A stretch of 64,000 nucleotides of DNA. It comes from Sphingobacterium humi. Lineage in GTDB: Bacteria > Bacteroidota > Bacteroidia > Sphingobacteriales > Sphingobacteriaceae. Shown one piece after another: positions 24,447 through 33,267 of the stretch. The stretch's first letter is position 1. The number at the start of each line of letters is the position of its first letter. The notes beneath the pieces are model-generated. The model saw nothing but the letters and a program-made list of their open reading frames with translations, was not told the DNA's origin and searched no databases. The position numbers and the translations under genes are program-made. The stretch lies in contig NZ_WSQA01000014.1 in the NCBI RefSeq assembly GCF_009768885.1, positions 62,001-126,000 of the forward strand, given 5' to 3'.

Positions 24447-25823
24447 TTAATTTATGGTTAGTTCTTCCTTTGCGTACCGATAATTTGTAAACTTTACTTT
24501 TTTGAACAGTGCGATCATTATTGACAGCATCGTGACCCTTCCAATAAACATTAAAGCAATCAATATAACTTTACTCGCAGTAGAAAGTTTAAATGTTATT
24601 CCCAATGTAAGTCCCACTGTGCTGTAGGCTGAGAAGCATTCAAACGCAATTTGTAGTAGACTGAACTCTTTCTCGAATACGCTGATGAGCAAAATGCATA
24701 ATCCGATAATAAATAAAGAGAGAGTCATTGTGGCAAATGCACGTTTTATGGTAATTTCTGCAATTTCTCGTCTGAATATTTCCAATCTTTCTTTTCCACG
24801 GACCAAACTGAGAATGTTGAATACCGCTACTGCAAATGTACTAGTCTTAATTCCCCCACCTGTTGAATTCGGAGAGGCGCCTATCCACATTAAAAAGATA
24901 ATAAAAAGAATGCTATGTACTTGTAGGTGTGCAAAATCTATACTATTATACCCAGCAGTCCGTGGAGTACTAGCTGTAAATAATGCGGTTACCCATTGTC
25001 CAAATGTTCCATGTTCGTTGAATGCTCCTTGACTTTCAAAGAGCCAAAGCAATACCGTAGCGAACAATGTGATGCTCAGTGTTGTTATTAAGTTGATCTT
25101 ACTATTAATGTTGATTACCCATGGTTTGTGCGTAAATTGATTTTCTGTATATCGTTTTATAATTCTATTGATCAAATGCTTCAGGTAACGAATTAGGTTA
25201 ATTACAATTGGGAAACCCAGACCGCCCAGGATAAATAATGCAATTATGATTAACTGAAAAGGGTAATTGAAAAGGACGGACTTTTCTGCTAGTCCAAGAG
25301 GTAAAGTTGAGAATCCAGCATTACAAAAGGATGATATCGAGTGGAATAAACAAAAGAAGAGATGTTGTCCAAATCCCAAATGTCTGAATTCGGGTGTACA
25401 TAGATAAATTAATAGCGTGCCAGCAGCCTCAATCGAAAAGGATATGAGGATGATACGCTTTAGGAGTAGGAAGACCTCACCCAATTTTTCCGAATTCACC
25501 ATATCTTTACTCGCCAGTTGGTTTTCGTAGGAGGTACCGCCTTTAAAAAAATAGGCGAAATAGGAGGCAAACGTCAATATGCCTAATCCTCCGAGCTGGA
25601 TAAGTAACATAATGATTAATTTACCTAGTGGAGTAAATGCGGAGGCCGTGTCAACCACAATTAGTCCAGTGACACATACCGCACTTGTTGCTGTAAAGAG
25701 CGCATCAATCCAAGAGATAGGTACGGTATTTGACATAGGTAGGTATAACAGTAAGGTCCCTAGTAGAATTAGCAAAATAAAACTCCCAGCAAAAAGCTGG
25801 GCCGGGTTGTAGAATCTCTTCAA
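24447..25823 (-). CDS. trkH: TrkH/KtrB-family potassium uptake channel
   Basis: A 458-residue inner-membrane protein with about eight to ten helices and the TrkH pore loops, including TATSAVCVTGLIVVDT, SISSFCNAGFS, TASTPRTAGYNS and FSAYSTVGLTLG. It imports K+ on osmotic upshift together with the RCK subunit. The start is a TTG at 25823: an in-frame TGA lies only six codons upstream and no ATG intervenes. A -7-like TAACTTTG lies 17 bases ahead, so the leader is very short. It diverges from the glucosylglycerol operon. Confidence 0.92.
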   Translation of the reverse strand: MKRFYNPAQLFAGSFILLILLGTLLLYLPMSNTVPISWIDALFTATSAVCVTGLIVVDTASAFTPLGKLIIMLLIQLGGLGILTFASYFAYFFKGGTSYENQLASKDMVNSEKLGEVFLLLKRIILISFSIEAAGTLLIYLCTPEFRHLGFGQHLFFCLFHSISSFCNAGFSTLPLGLAEKSVLFNYPFQLIIIALFILGGLGFPIVINLIRYLKHLINRIIKRYTENQFTHKPWVININSKINLITTLSITLFATVLLWLFESQGAFNEHGTFGQWVTALFTASTPRTAGYNSIDFAHLQVHSILFIIFLMWIGASPNSTGGGIKTSTFAVAVFNILSLVRGKERLEIFRREIAEITIKRAFATMTLSLFIIGLCILLISVFEKEFSLLQIAFECFSAYSTVGLTLGITFKLSTASKVILIALMFIGRVTMLSIMIALFKKVKFTNYRYAKEELTIN

Positions 25824-25839
25824 ATCTCTTCGGTTTTTT

Positions 25840-25871
25840 CAAAGTTATAAAATCGTGCTGAATTCTCTAAA
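25840..25871 (-). promoter_or_regulatory. Promoter of trkH-trkA
   Basis: On the minus strand, TTTA (25871-25868), 20 bases, then TAACTTTG (25847-25840) fits the Bacteroidota pattern TTTG-N19/21-TAnnTTTG with one change in the upstream box. The predicted start point lies only about ten bases before the TTG start codon. Confidence 0.6.
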
Positions 25872-25892
25872 GCGCTTTCAATTATAGGTGAA

Positions 25893-25924
25893 TTTGCTTA
25901 TTAGTTTATTTTTACCTATCTTTG
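25893..25924 (+). promoter_or_regulatory. Promoter of the gpsA-ggp-mscS operon
   Basis: TTTG (25893-25896), a 20-base spacer and TATCTTTG (25917-25924) match the Bacteroidota vegetative consensus fully. The expected transcript has a leader of about 60 bases before the TTG start of gpsA at 25990. Confidence 0.75.
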
Positions 25925-25989
25925 TTGCTCATTAATTATATAACAGCAGAATTCGAACCTATATTCTGCAAAAAAAAATCCCCCAAAGT

Positions 25990-26979
25990 TTGATTGAAGT
26001 AAGTGTTGTTGGTGGTGGAAGTTGGGCTACTGCTTTAGTAAAAATATTAACCGAAAATAAGATCCCAACGAATTGGTATCTGAGAAGAAATGAGCAGGTC
26101 AAGCATATCAAAGAAAAAGGAAGTAATCCTAGTTATCTTCCGCAAGTGCGTCTTAATCCTTTATTTATTTTTCCCAGCGATAATCTGTTGGAAGTGATTG
26201 AGCGGGGGCAGATTGTCATTTTTGCCGTTCCTAGCGCAGCGATACAAGCGGTTTGTAATGAGCTTGACAGTTCTCTTTTTACAAATAAAATGGTTTTATC
26301 CGCGATGAAAGGAACTGTTGGCGCGAATAATGAAGTTCCGAGCAGTTTTATAAGCAGAATATTGAATATACCAGCGACTCAAATCGCGACAATTGCTGGA
26401 CCATGTCATTCGGAAGAGATTGCAGCAAGCAAACTAACCTACCTAAGCTTGTCTTGTACAAACCAGGATACGGTCGATAGGTTAAGCGTTTTATTTAGAA
26501 GACCATACATCAAAGTTTGTGGTAACGACGACCCAATGGGAGTTGGCTATGCCTCTATCTATAAAAATGTATTGGGCATCGCTAGTGGTATGGCCACAGG
26601 TTTAGGGTATGGAGATAACTTCATGGCTGTACTTGTTAGCAATGCTTTGTTCGAAATGCAAAATATCTTAGCATCGACACCCGCTGAGCAAAGAGAAATG
26701 TTAAATTCTACTTACGCTGGTGATTTGTTGGTTACGGGATATTCGAATAACAGTCGAAATCGTCGTTTTGGCGAATTAATAGCCCAAGGGCACTCGGCGG
26801 AAATAGCAGTGAATAAATTAGGGATGGTCGCTGAAGGCTATCATGCAACTCAAGGACTTTTTGGTTATGCGAATGAAAAGGAATTGAATCTACCTATTTT
26901 GACCACTGTCTATCGAATACTTTTTGGAAAAGAATCAATAGAAACAGGGTTTAAAAAATTGGAGGAAAAATTAATATAA
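25990..26979 (+). CDS. gpsA: NAD(P)-dependent glycerol-3-phosphate dehydrogenase
   Basis: A 329-residue cytosolic enzyme converting dihydroxyacetone phosphate to sn-glycerol-3-phosphate. The nucleotide loop is VSVVGGGSWATALVKIL. Further GpsA features are IFAVPSAAIQAV, LSAMKGTVG, the TIAGPCHSEEIAA segment, and the catalytic lysine in ASIYKNVLGIASGMA. The start is TTG at 25990, giving MIEVSVVGG; no ATG fits. Its last base is shared with the ATG of the phosphatase gene (TAATG). Placement ahead of ggpP/ggpS suggests it supplies glycerol-3-phosphate for glucosylglycerol rather than mainly for phospholipids. Confidence 0.9.
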   Translation: MIEVSVVGGGSWATALVKILTENKIPTNWYLRRNEQVKHIKEKGSNPSYLPQVRLNPLFIFPSDNLLEVIERGQIVIFAVPSAAIQAVCNELDSSLFTNKMVLSAMKGTVGANNEVPSSFISRILNIPATQIATIAGPCHSEEIAASKLTYLSLSCTNQDTVDRLSVLFRRPYIKVCGNDDPMGVGYASIYKNVLGIASGMATGLGYGDNFMAVLVSNALFEMQNILASTPAEQREMLNSTYAGDLLVTGYSNNSRNRRFGELIAQGHSAEIAVNKLGMVAEGYHATQGLFGYANEKELNLPILTTVYRILFGKESIETGFKKLEEKLI

Positions 26980-27776
26980 TGTTATTAGCTACAGATTTAG
27001 ATGGGACATTCTTAGGCGGAACAATGGATGATCGCCTAAAGCTCTACCAGATTATTAAAGAAAATAAGGTTATTCAATTGGTTTTTGTAACCGGAAGAGG
27101 ACTAGAATCGGTCATTCCGCTGTTAAATGATCCTACGATTCCAATGCCGCAATATATAATTGCGGATGTAGGCGCAACGGTATGTGACGGTGCCACACTC
27201 ACTGCAATTGACGAGATCCAGCATGAGATTGAACGTAATTGGCCATCGGTATATGAACTTCAGGAAGCATTTTCAGCGGTTCCCAGTTTGGTGTATCAAG
27301 GTGTTCCTCAGCAACGTCGTTGTTCGTATTACTACGATGAAAATACCAATCTAGCTAAGGTGCACGCTATTGCAGAACAAAAAGGTTGTGATGTGATTAC
27401 CTCTGTGGATAAATATTTGGATATTCTTCCTAAGGGGGTGAATAAAGGAAGTACACTGAAAAAGTTAGTAGCTCATTTGGAGGTCACCGCTGGCGAAGTG
27501 TTAGTCGCAGGAGATACATTAAATGACCTTTCATTGTTTCAAACCGGATATCAAGGTGTTGCCGTAGGGCAGTCCGAAATTGCTCTCCTAGAGGCGACTG
27601 AAGGTCTTTCGAATGTATATCAGGCAGATCGTTTAGGGGCGGGGGGCATAATTGAAAGTATGGAGACCTACGAAAGCTTTGCTCCCTACCTGAATAATTT
27701 TACGGAAGAACCACTACCTCAGCAGTCTTCTAAGGAGCGACAGCTAGTAATGGTTTACCATCGGCTTCCTTACTAA
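26979..27776 (+). CDS. HAD-IIB phosphatase domain of a split GgpPS (glucosylglycerol-phosphate phosphatase)
   Basis: A 265-residue product. Residues 1-245 are a HAD-IIB phosphatase with motif I LLATDLDGTFLGG, motif II FVTGRG, motif III lysine in KGVNKGSTLKKL and motif IV AGDTLNDLSLF, as in sucrose-phosphate phosphatase. The last residues, QLVMVYHRLPY, do not belong to HAD: they are the first beta strand of a GT20 synthase (compare the 'LYHREPY' start of cyanobacterial GgpS). The TAA at 27774-27776 is in frame with the next gene, whose ATG is two codons on. Without it a 750-residue fusion would result. It would dephosphorylate glucosylglycerol-phosphate. Confidence 0.85.
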   Translation: MLLATDLDGTFLGGTMDDRLKLYQIIKENKVIQLVFVTGRGLESVIPLLNDPTIPMPQYIIADVGATVCDGATLTAIDEIQHEIERNWPSVYELQEAFSAVPSLVYQGVPQQRRCSYYYDENTNLAKVHAIAEQKGCDVITSVDKYLDILPKGVNKGSTLKKLVAHLEVTAGEVLVAGDTLNDLSLFQTGYQGVAVGQSEIALLEATEGLSNVYQADRLGAGGIIESMETYESFAPYLNNFTEEPLPQQSSKERQLVMVYHRLPY

Positions 27777-27782
27777 CGTGTT

Positions 27783-29231
27783 ATGGACGACGGTAAGATT
27801 AAGCAAGTTCCTCCGCAAAGCCCCAATGGTATTATTCCTTCTTTATTAGGGCTTTTTGAAAAGGGTAGACCGGGCATTTGGATTGGTGAGGAAGTTGATT
27901 TAGGGAATGGAGATAAGGATATGAGGCAAAAAGTTGATGTCGATAAATTTCCTAACCTTGATGTTTCGGCTATCTCACTTTCCCAAAAAGACATTGATAA
28001 ATTTTATAGAGTATTCTCTAAGGAGGCATTTTGGCCGACAATTTTTTCTTTTGTCGATAAGGCAAAATTTAATCATCTGGATTGGCAACATTATTTAAAA
28101 ATTAATAAGCTATTTGCGGCACGGATAGCACGGGAGGCCGAACCGGAAGCGTTAGTTTGGATTCACGAATATAATCTTTGGATGGTTCCTTCATTCTTGA
28201 AAATGATGCGCCCGGATCTCAAAATCGGCTTTTTCCACCATACAGCTTTTCCTGCGGCGGATATTTTTAATACTATTCCGTGGCGACGGGAGATTATAGG
28301 AAGCTTGTTAATGTGTGATTTTATTAGTTTTCATATCCCAAGGTATGTTGAAAATTTTATTGATGTGTTGCGCAGTCACACTCCGTTTGAGCGCCTGAAA
28401 ACAGTCAATGTATCTAAACACTTTCTTACCTATAGTATGGCTCTAGGTGTCGAAGAGATGACCAAAATGATTTCTGTGGAAGGACGAACGATTCGATTGG
28501 GGGCACAACCAGTTGGCGTTAATTATGAGTTGATTGATAGTTTGATAGCTAAAAAAGAGATCGCACAGCGAATCGAAACATACAGAGTGGAGGCAGCCCG
28601 TAAAGATATGAAACGTATTGTATCTATCGAAAGAATGGACTACGTGAAGGGGCCGTTAGAAAAGGTATTGGCGTTCGGGGAATTTTTGAAGGAATACCCA
28701 GAATTTCGGGGCAAGGTCGAACTAATTAACGTCTGTACTCCACCATCGAAGGGTATGCGTATTTATGATAAAATCAGGGATCAAGTTAATCAGGCTGTGA
28801 GAGAAATCAATGGTAAGTACGCTACTTTGGATTGGACTCCAATACAATATTTCTTCCAAGCACTCCCCTTTGAAGAGGTTCTTATTCAATATGCGCTGGC
28901 CGATGTCGCATGGATTACGCCGCTACGCGATGGACTTAATCTGGTTTCCAAAGAGTTTGTGGCAACACAAGGCATCTTGAACCAGTCTGGTGTATTAGTG
29001 CTTTCGGAATTTGCTGGCGCATCGGTCGAACTACCGTATTGTGTTCCAACAAATCCATATGATCGCCGGAGCATGATTGAATCTTTACATCAAGCTCTTA
29101 CCATGCAAGGAGATGAGGCACGTTTGCGAATCAAAAGGTCCCTAGAACAAATTAAATATTATGACATTCATTATTGGGGGGAGGATTTTGTCAGAGAACT
29201 GGAGGAGAGTAATTTCACTAACGAAGTATAA
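27783..29231 (+). CDS. ggpS: Glucosylglycerol-phosphate synthase (GT20), N-terminally cut
   Basis: A 482-residue GT20 glycosyltransferase that joins glucose from a nucleotide sugar (ADP-glucose in cyanobacteria) to glycerol-3-phosphate. Hallmarks are SPNGIIPSLLGLF, WIHEYNLWMVP, FFHHTAFPAADIFNTIPWR, RYVENFIDVLRSH, IERMDYVKG, ITPLRDGLNLVSKEFV and LSEFAGASVELP. These fit GgpS better than trehalose-phosphate synthase. The first beta strand is encoded before the TAA that ends the preceding gene in the same frame, so translation from this ATG lacks it. Either a split enzyme works in two pieces, readthrough occurs, or the gene is freshly inactivated. Eleven bases separate it from mscS. Confidence 0.88.
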   Translation: MDDGKIKQVPPQSPNGIIPSLLGLFEKGRPGIWIGEEVDLGNGDKDMRQKVDVDKFPNLDVSAISLSQKDIDKFYRVFSKEAFWPTIFSFVDKAKFNHLDWQHYLKINKLFAARIAREAEPEALVWIHEYNLWMVPSFLKMMRPDLKIGFFHHTAFPAADIFNTIPWRREIIGSLLMCDFISFHIPRYVENFIDVLRSHTPFERLKTVNVSKHFLTYSMALGVEEMTKMISVEGRTIRLGAQPVGVNYELIDSLIAKKEIAQRIETYRVEAARKDMKRIVSIERMDYVKGPLEKVLAFGEFLKEYPEFRGKVELINVCTPPSKGMRIYDKIRDQVNQAVREINGKYATLDWTPIQYFFQALPFEEVLIQYALADVAWITPLRDGLNLVSKEFVATQGILNQSGVLVLSEFAGASVELPYCVPTNPYDRRSMIESLHQALTMQGDEARLRIKRSLEQIKYYDIHYWGEDFVRELEESNFTNEV

Positions 29232-29242
29232 AATAAAAACAC

Positions 29243-30088
29243 ATGAAAGTAGAACAATTGGAAAACGTAGAAGGGAAAATCGAGAAATTTATTGATAGCG
29301 CTATTGCATATGCTCCCATATTAATCAGTTCATTGGTGTCAGCAGCACTGGTACTATTCCTGGGACTATGGTTGATTCGTATAGTTCGAAAACTAGTGGA
29401 TCGGATCTTTGTAAAAAGAGATATTGAACCGAGTATTCGGACATTTCTTGGTAACTTGATTAATTGGATTCTAAAAGTAATGCTCTTTATTGTGGTCGTT
29501 AGCCAATTGGGGGTGCAAACTTCCACGTTTATCGCGGTGATTGGTGCGGCCGGCTTAGCAATAGGCATGTCTTTACAAGGGTCATTGTCTAATTTTGCTG
29601 GCGGGGTATTGATTTTACTATTCAAACCATTTCGAGTAGGTGACTATATATCCTCTTCTACGGGGGTAGATGGTACGGTTAAAATTATCGATATTTTTAA
29701 TACCAAACTCGTGACACCGCAAAATCAATTGGTCATCATCCCTAATGGAGAGCTTTCGAACAGTAATATTACCAACTATACCGAACTGGGGGGCCGTAGA
29801 ACTTGGTTTGATATCGGTATTTCGTATGATGCAGATCTGCGCATGGCCAAATCAATCTTACTGAAATGTATTAGTGATAATGAACATGCATTTTCGGAGC
29901 CCGCTCCTGAAGTGGTGGTGACGACTCTGGGTGATAGTTCAATTACTCTATCAATTCGAGTATCCACTAATAATGAAAATTTCTGGACTATGCAGGAGCA
30001 ACTTCTTATTAGCTGTAAAGAAGCTCTTGATAATGCTGGTATTGAAATACCATTTCCGCAAATGGATTTCCATATTAAGAAGAATTGA
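29243..30088 (+). CDS. mscS: Small-conductance mechanosensitive channel MscS
   Basis: A 281-residue inner-membrane channel of standard MscS size. Three helices lie near residues 22-45, 65-88 and 92-125. The pore helix is glycine/alanine-rich: FIAVIGAAGLAIGMSLQGSL, followed by SNFAGGVLILLFKPFRVGDYI. The beta domain contains TKLVTPQNQLVIIPNGELSN. It jettisons solutes when turgor rises. As last gene of the glucosylglycerol operon it would allow release of the solute on dilution. It ends in an AT-rich region without a clear GC-rich terminator. Confidence 0.94.
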   Translation: MKVEQLENVEGKIEKFIDSAIAYAPILISSLVSAALVLFLGLWLIRIVRKLVDRIFVKRDIEPSIRTFLGNLINWILKVMLFIVVVSQLGVQTSTFIAVIGAAGLAIGMSLQGSLSNFAGGVLILLFKPFRVGDYISSSTGVDGTVKIIDIFNTKLVTPQNQLVIIPNGELSNSNITNYTELGGRRTWFDIGISYDADLRMAKSILLKCISDNEHAFSEPAPEVVVTTLGDSSITLSIRVSTNNENFWTMQEQLLISCKEALDNAGIEIPFPQMDFHIKKN

Positions 30089-30712
30089 AAAAATAATCTA
30101 TAATTGACCATTAATACTTTTGGATGTCATTTTTCCCAATTTAGAAGGTTTATTCTACATAATTTAGACAGTTTTAACATTTGCCATAGAAAAAATTGAT
30201 TTATGAAAATCTTATTATATTAACATCTTTAGATTATATTAAAATAAGATCTTAGTTTTTATATAATAAGATTCATTCTTATGAAAATGATGCTTATGTA
30301 ATTAATTGCTAAATTATATTTAACTAATTTTTTTAAAAACTCACCTTGATTCCCTTCCCAAAACAGTGGATTAAAAGTTTTATTAAATCCTCTTGTACTT
30401 TGCCAATTTTTTGGAAGCAGATTTAAAAACATCCATATTATCAAATATTTCCTGTTAAATAAATCAATAATTAGCTGATTTAGATTTTAACCACTAAATC
30501 TTTCTATAAGCTGACGAATGAGATAAATTAGGAGGGATTATGAATTTTTATTAACCTTCCACACAGATATTAATTAAACTTTCAATCATCAATAATCAAA
30601 TTTATATATTTATGATGTGAAGATTAATCCTTATGTGAAGTGCGTAGGTAATAAGGACAAATACAATTGCCACTACTGCTATTAACGTTGCTAATAATGC
30701 CTTTCTATTAAT

Positions 30713-30976
30713 CTATAAAATTAATATTTGGGAATTATCTTTGAAATCTAGGATATAGTCAATAGTGTAGACTAATATTAGTATGGTTATAATAGTGATT
30801 AAAAAAATTACTACTTCATTATCGTCACCCTCAAATAAATCATTCTTTTTCATAAAATAAGAGCTAGCTAAATTAAAACAACAATTCGGGTGCCTCCAAA
30901 AAAATGATATTCCAATAGCACCTAATATGTAAATGCATTCTCCTCTTTTAGTTAATGAAAAAAGCAAGTTTGGCAA
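30713..30976 (-). CDS. Possible small membrane protein
   Basis: An 87-codon frame, or 46 codons from an internal ATG at 30853. The shorter form reads MKKNDLFEGDDNEVVIFLI and continues into one strongly hydrophobic helix, then a polar tail. This organisation is plausible for a small membrane protein, but AT-rich DNA produces such frames by chance. I do not recognise it. Confidence 0.22.
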   Translation of the reverse strand: MPNLLFSLTKRGECIYILGAIGISFFWRHPNCCFNLASSYFMKKNDLFEGDDNEVVIFLITIITILILVYTIDYILDFKDNSQILIL

Positions 30977-31103
30977 TTATAAATTTTCAAAAACTTTCTA
31001 ATGATTTTCTAACATTCCCAAGGAAAAATCACAACTATCAAACTAAAAATAAGTGTCAGATTTTCTCAATCAGAACCCTTCATATTAAAAAGCAATCGAT
31101 ATT

Positions 31104-31148
31104 AAAAAAATAGCAAGGTCCCCGATTAATTAATCAGATACCTTGCTA
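31104..31148 (-). terminator. Minus-strand terminator hairpin 3
   Basis: TAGCAAGGT (31111-31119) pairs with ACCTTGCTA (31140-31148), and inside lies GATTAATTAATC, itself a dyad. On the minus strand a T run (the A tract 31104-31110) follows. No gene is seen upstream on that strand, so it would end an unknown transcript. Confidence 0.6.
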
Positions 31149-31343
31149 AAAGTGTTGTATGTCTATTATTAAAAGGATTTAATATTTAAATATATGATTT
31201 TATTATTAAAAATAGTTGTTTAATGATAATGTTTTTCAGTTGTATACTTTCAGAAAGTAAATTTCAAAACAAACCGATGTTATAAAAGATGATTTGGAGA
31301 AATAATAGCTACTTTTGAGAGAACGCTAAGAATTTTAATATTC

Positions 31344-31371
31344 AAAAAAGCCTGATAAATACTCACCAGGC
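31344..31371 (-). terminator. Minus-strand terminator hairpin 2
   Basis: Read on the minus strand, GCCTGGT pairs with ATCAGGC around an eight-base loop, then TTTTTTG. It lies 180 bases from hairpin 1 and 200 from hairpin 3. Confidence 0.55.
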
Positions 31372-31523
31372 CTTTCAAAATATATATCCAATTTTTCTGA
31401 GATTAATAAGTGATGTAATACCCCGTATCTATTTAAGGTAAGATGGTAGGAGACTTATAATATTCAGTAATTTTAAGCTAGAATAAATTTAACAAATCAA
31501 TATTCATTTATCAAATTAAAATT

Positions 31524-31552
31524 AAAAAAAGCATCTATACTAGATAGATGCT
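31524..31552 (-). terminator. Minus-strand terminator hairpin 1
   Basis: AGCATCTAT (31530-31538) pairs perfectly with ATAGATGCT (31544-31552), with a T run following on the minus strand. The 400 bases to its right up to rarA contain no recognised minus-strand gene. Confidence 0.6.
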
Positions 31553-31962
31553 CTCACTTTTAAATTACATATTAACTTCATATCCTAAACAAGATCAATC
31601 ACTTTTGGTTTTATTTTTTTTATCGATTTTCTTTAATCAATAAAAGCAAAATATATCGACTAATAATTTACTGCCATATAAATGTGTTTTTAGTTTCTTT
31701 ATTCAGTTCCACAATCTTAAGTGGTTTGTAGTGAATTGTTCTTGAAGTCGAAATTTTTTGTTTAAGCAAATTTTACAGATATAACAATTTATAAAATTAG
31801 GGCGATAAATTATAATTAGGGTTAGAGAGAAGCCATTAAGCAAATACTAAATATTCATTTATTAATCATCAACTTTGAAAATTATTTATGGATTGTGGTT
31901 TAACATTATATGCATCTGGGAAACCATTGCCGATGCCATTAAAAATCTCTAGCTTTGTTTAT

Positions 31963-33243
31963 ATGAGTACAAGAATTCCCTTAGCAGAGCGAATGCGCCC
32001 TAAATCCATAACAGATTATGTAGGGCAAAAACACATCATTGCCGAGGGAGCAGTTTTAAACAATGCCTTGAAACAAAAGGCAATACCTTCCATGATTTTT
32101 TGGGGGCCCCCGGGAGTTGGCAAAACTACCCTGGCCCTATTGATCGCCAAGGCCATCGATCGTCCTTTTTATAACTTAAGTGCGATTCAATCCGGTGTGA
32201 AAGAGGTGCGGGAAGTAATTGAGAAGGCCGAGCAGATGCGGCAATTCAATCAGGAACAGCCCATTTTATTTATTGATGAGATTCACCGTTTTTCAAAATC
32301 ACAGCAAGATTCCCTATTAGGGGCAGTGGAGCGTGGCACAGTGACACTCATTGGTGCCACCACGGAAAATCCTTCTTTTGAAGTGATATCGGCCTTGTTA
32401 TCGCGATGTCAAGTATATGTGCTACAGGAATTAAGTAAGGAGGACCTGATTAGCATCGTGGATAAAGCATTGGCAGAAGATGAGTTTTTAAAGGGCGAAA
32501 AAATCGACCTTCAAGAGTATGAGGCCTTGTTGCAACTTTCTTCTGGAGATGCCCGCAAGCTATTGAATATTTTGGAATTGGTGACCCAGGCCGCAATCCA
32601 ACAACAGCAGCCCATTACCAATGCATTTGTGGCTCAACATGTGCAGCAAAATAGAATTCGATATGATAAATCTGGCGATCAGCATTACGATGTTATATCA
32701 GCCTTTATTAAGTCGATTCGAGGATCTGACCCGAATGCCGCTGTGTATTGGTTGGCACGTATGATTGAAGGGGGAGAGGATCCGAAATTTATTGCCCGCA
32801 GGTTGCTGATTTCGGCGTCCGAAGATATTGGTAATGCGAATCCGAATGCTTTATTGCTGGCGAATAATTGTTTTCAAGCAGTAAATGTAATTGGTTGGCC
32901 AGAATCGCGGATTATTCTTGCACAAACGGTGACTTACTTAGCCAGTTCGGCAAAAAGTAATGCCGCTTATGAAGCGATAAATAAAGCACAGGAGCTGGTG
33001 AAACGGACCGGAAATTTATCCATACCTATTCATTTACGGAATGCACCAACGAAATTAATGAAGGAATTGGATTATGGCACGGATTATAAATATGCGCATG
33101 CTTATCCGGGTAATTTTGTAGATCAGGAATACATGCCGGCAGAACTTTCCGGCGTTAAATTATACGAACCAGGGAGGAATGCTGCGGAAGAGAAGCTCCG
33201 CCTTTCCCTACGCGAGCATTGGAAAGAGAAATATAGCTATTAA
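31963..33243 (+). CDS. rarA: Replication-associated recombination protein A
   Basis: A 426-residue AAA+ ATPase (RarA/MgsA/WRNIP1 family) acting at stalled replication forks. Walker A is FWGPPGVGKTTLALLIAKA, Walker B ILFIDEIHRFSKSQQDSLL, sensor 1 LIGATTENPSFEV, arginine finger region LLSRCQVYVL. The C-terminal tetramerisation region has PNAAVYWLARMIEGGEDP and RNAPTKLMKELDYG. I chose the ATG at 31963, giving the usual MSTRIPLAERMRP start. The DEDDh exonuclease gene follows after 24 bases. Confidence 0.96.
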   Translation: MSTRIPLAERMRPKSITDYVGQKHIIAEGAVLNNALKQKAIPSMIFWGPPGVGKTTLALLIAKAIDRPFYNLSAIQSGVKEVREVIEKAEQMRQFNQEQPILFIDEIHRFSKSQQDSLLGAVERGTVTLIGATTENPSFEVISALLSRCQVYVLQELSKEDLISIVDKALAEDEFLKGEKIDLQEYEALLQLSSGDARKLLNILELVTQAAIQQQQPITNAFVAQHVQQNRIRYDKSGDQHYDVISAFIKSIRGSDPNAAVYWLARMIEGGEDPKFIARRLLISASEDIGNANPNALLLANNCFQAVNVIGWPESRIILAQTVTYLASSAKSNAAYEAINKAQELVKRTGNLSIPIHLRNAPTKLMKELDYGTDYKYAHAYPGNFVDQEYMPAELSGVKLYEPGRNAAEEKLRLSLREHWKEKYSY

Positions 33244-33267
33244 TTTATTTGTGTACTTTTGCCCACT

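Larger units (their letters stand above)
30089..31962. other. Gene-poor AT-rich region
   Basis: About 1.87 kb between mscS and rarA, with very high AT content and no recognisable conserved gene. It holds three minus-strand terminator-like hairpins (31111, 31350 and 31530, listed separately) and a possible 87-codon minus-strand frame. The frame of rarA is open to 31888, but that segment is poor coding sequence. Short minus-strand transcripts may arise here. Confidence 0.5.

Noticed and set aside
27783-29231. Trehalose-6-phosphate synthase (OtsA)
   Set aside because: The conserved blocks and the gpsA neighbour fit glucosylglycerol-phosphate synthase better, although both are GT20 enzymes.
31104-31552. 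CRISPR-like array from three evenly spaced hairpins
   Set aside because: The stems differ in sequence, so they are not direct repeats; they look like terminators.
31888-31962. Longer form of rarA
   Set aside because: The extra 25 residues (MDCGLTLYASGK...) are absent from the family; the ATG at 31963 gives the usual start.
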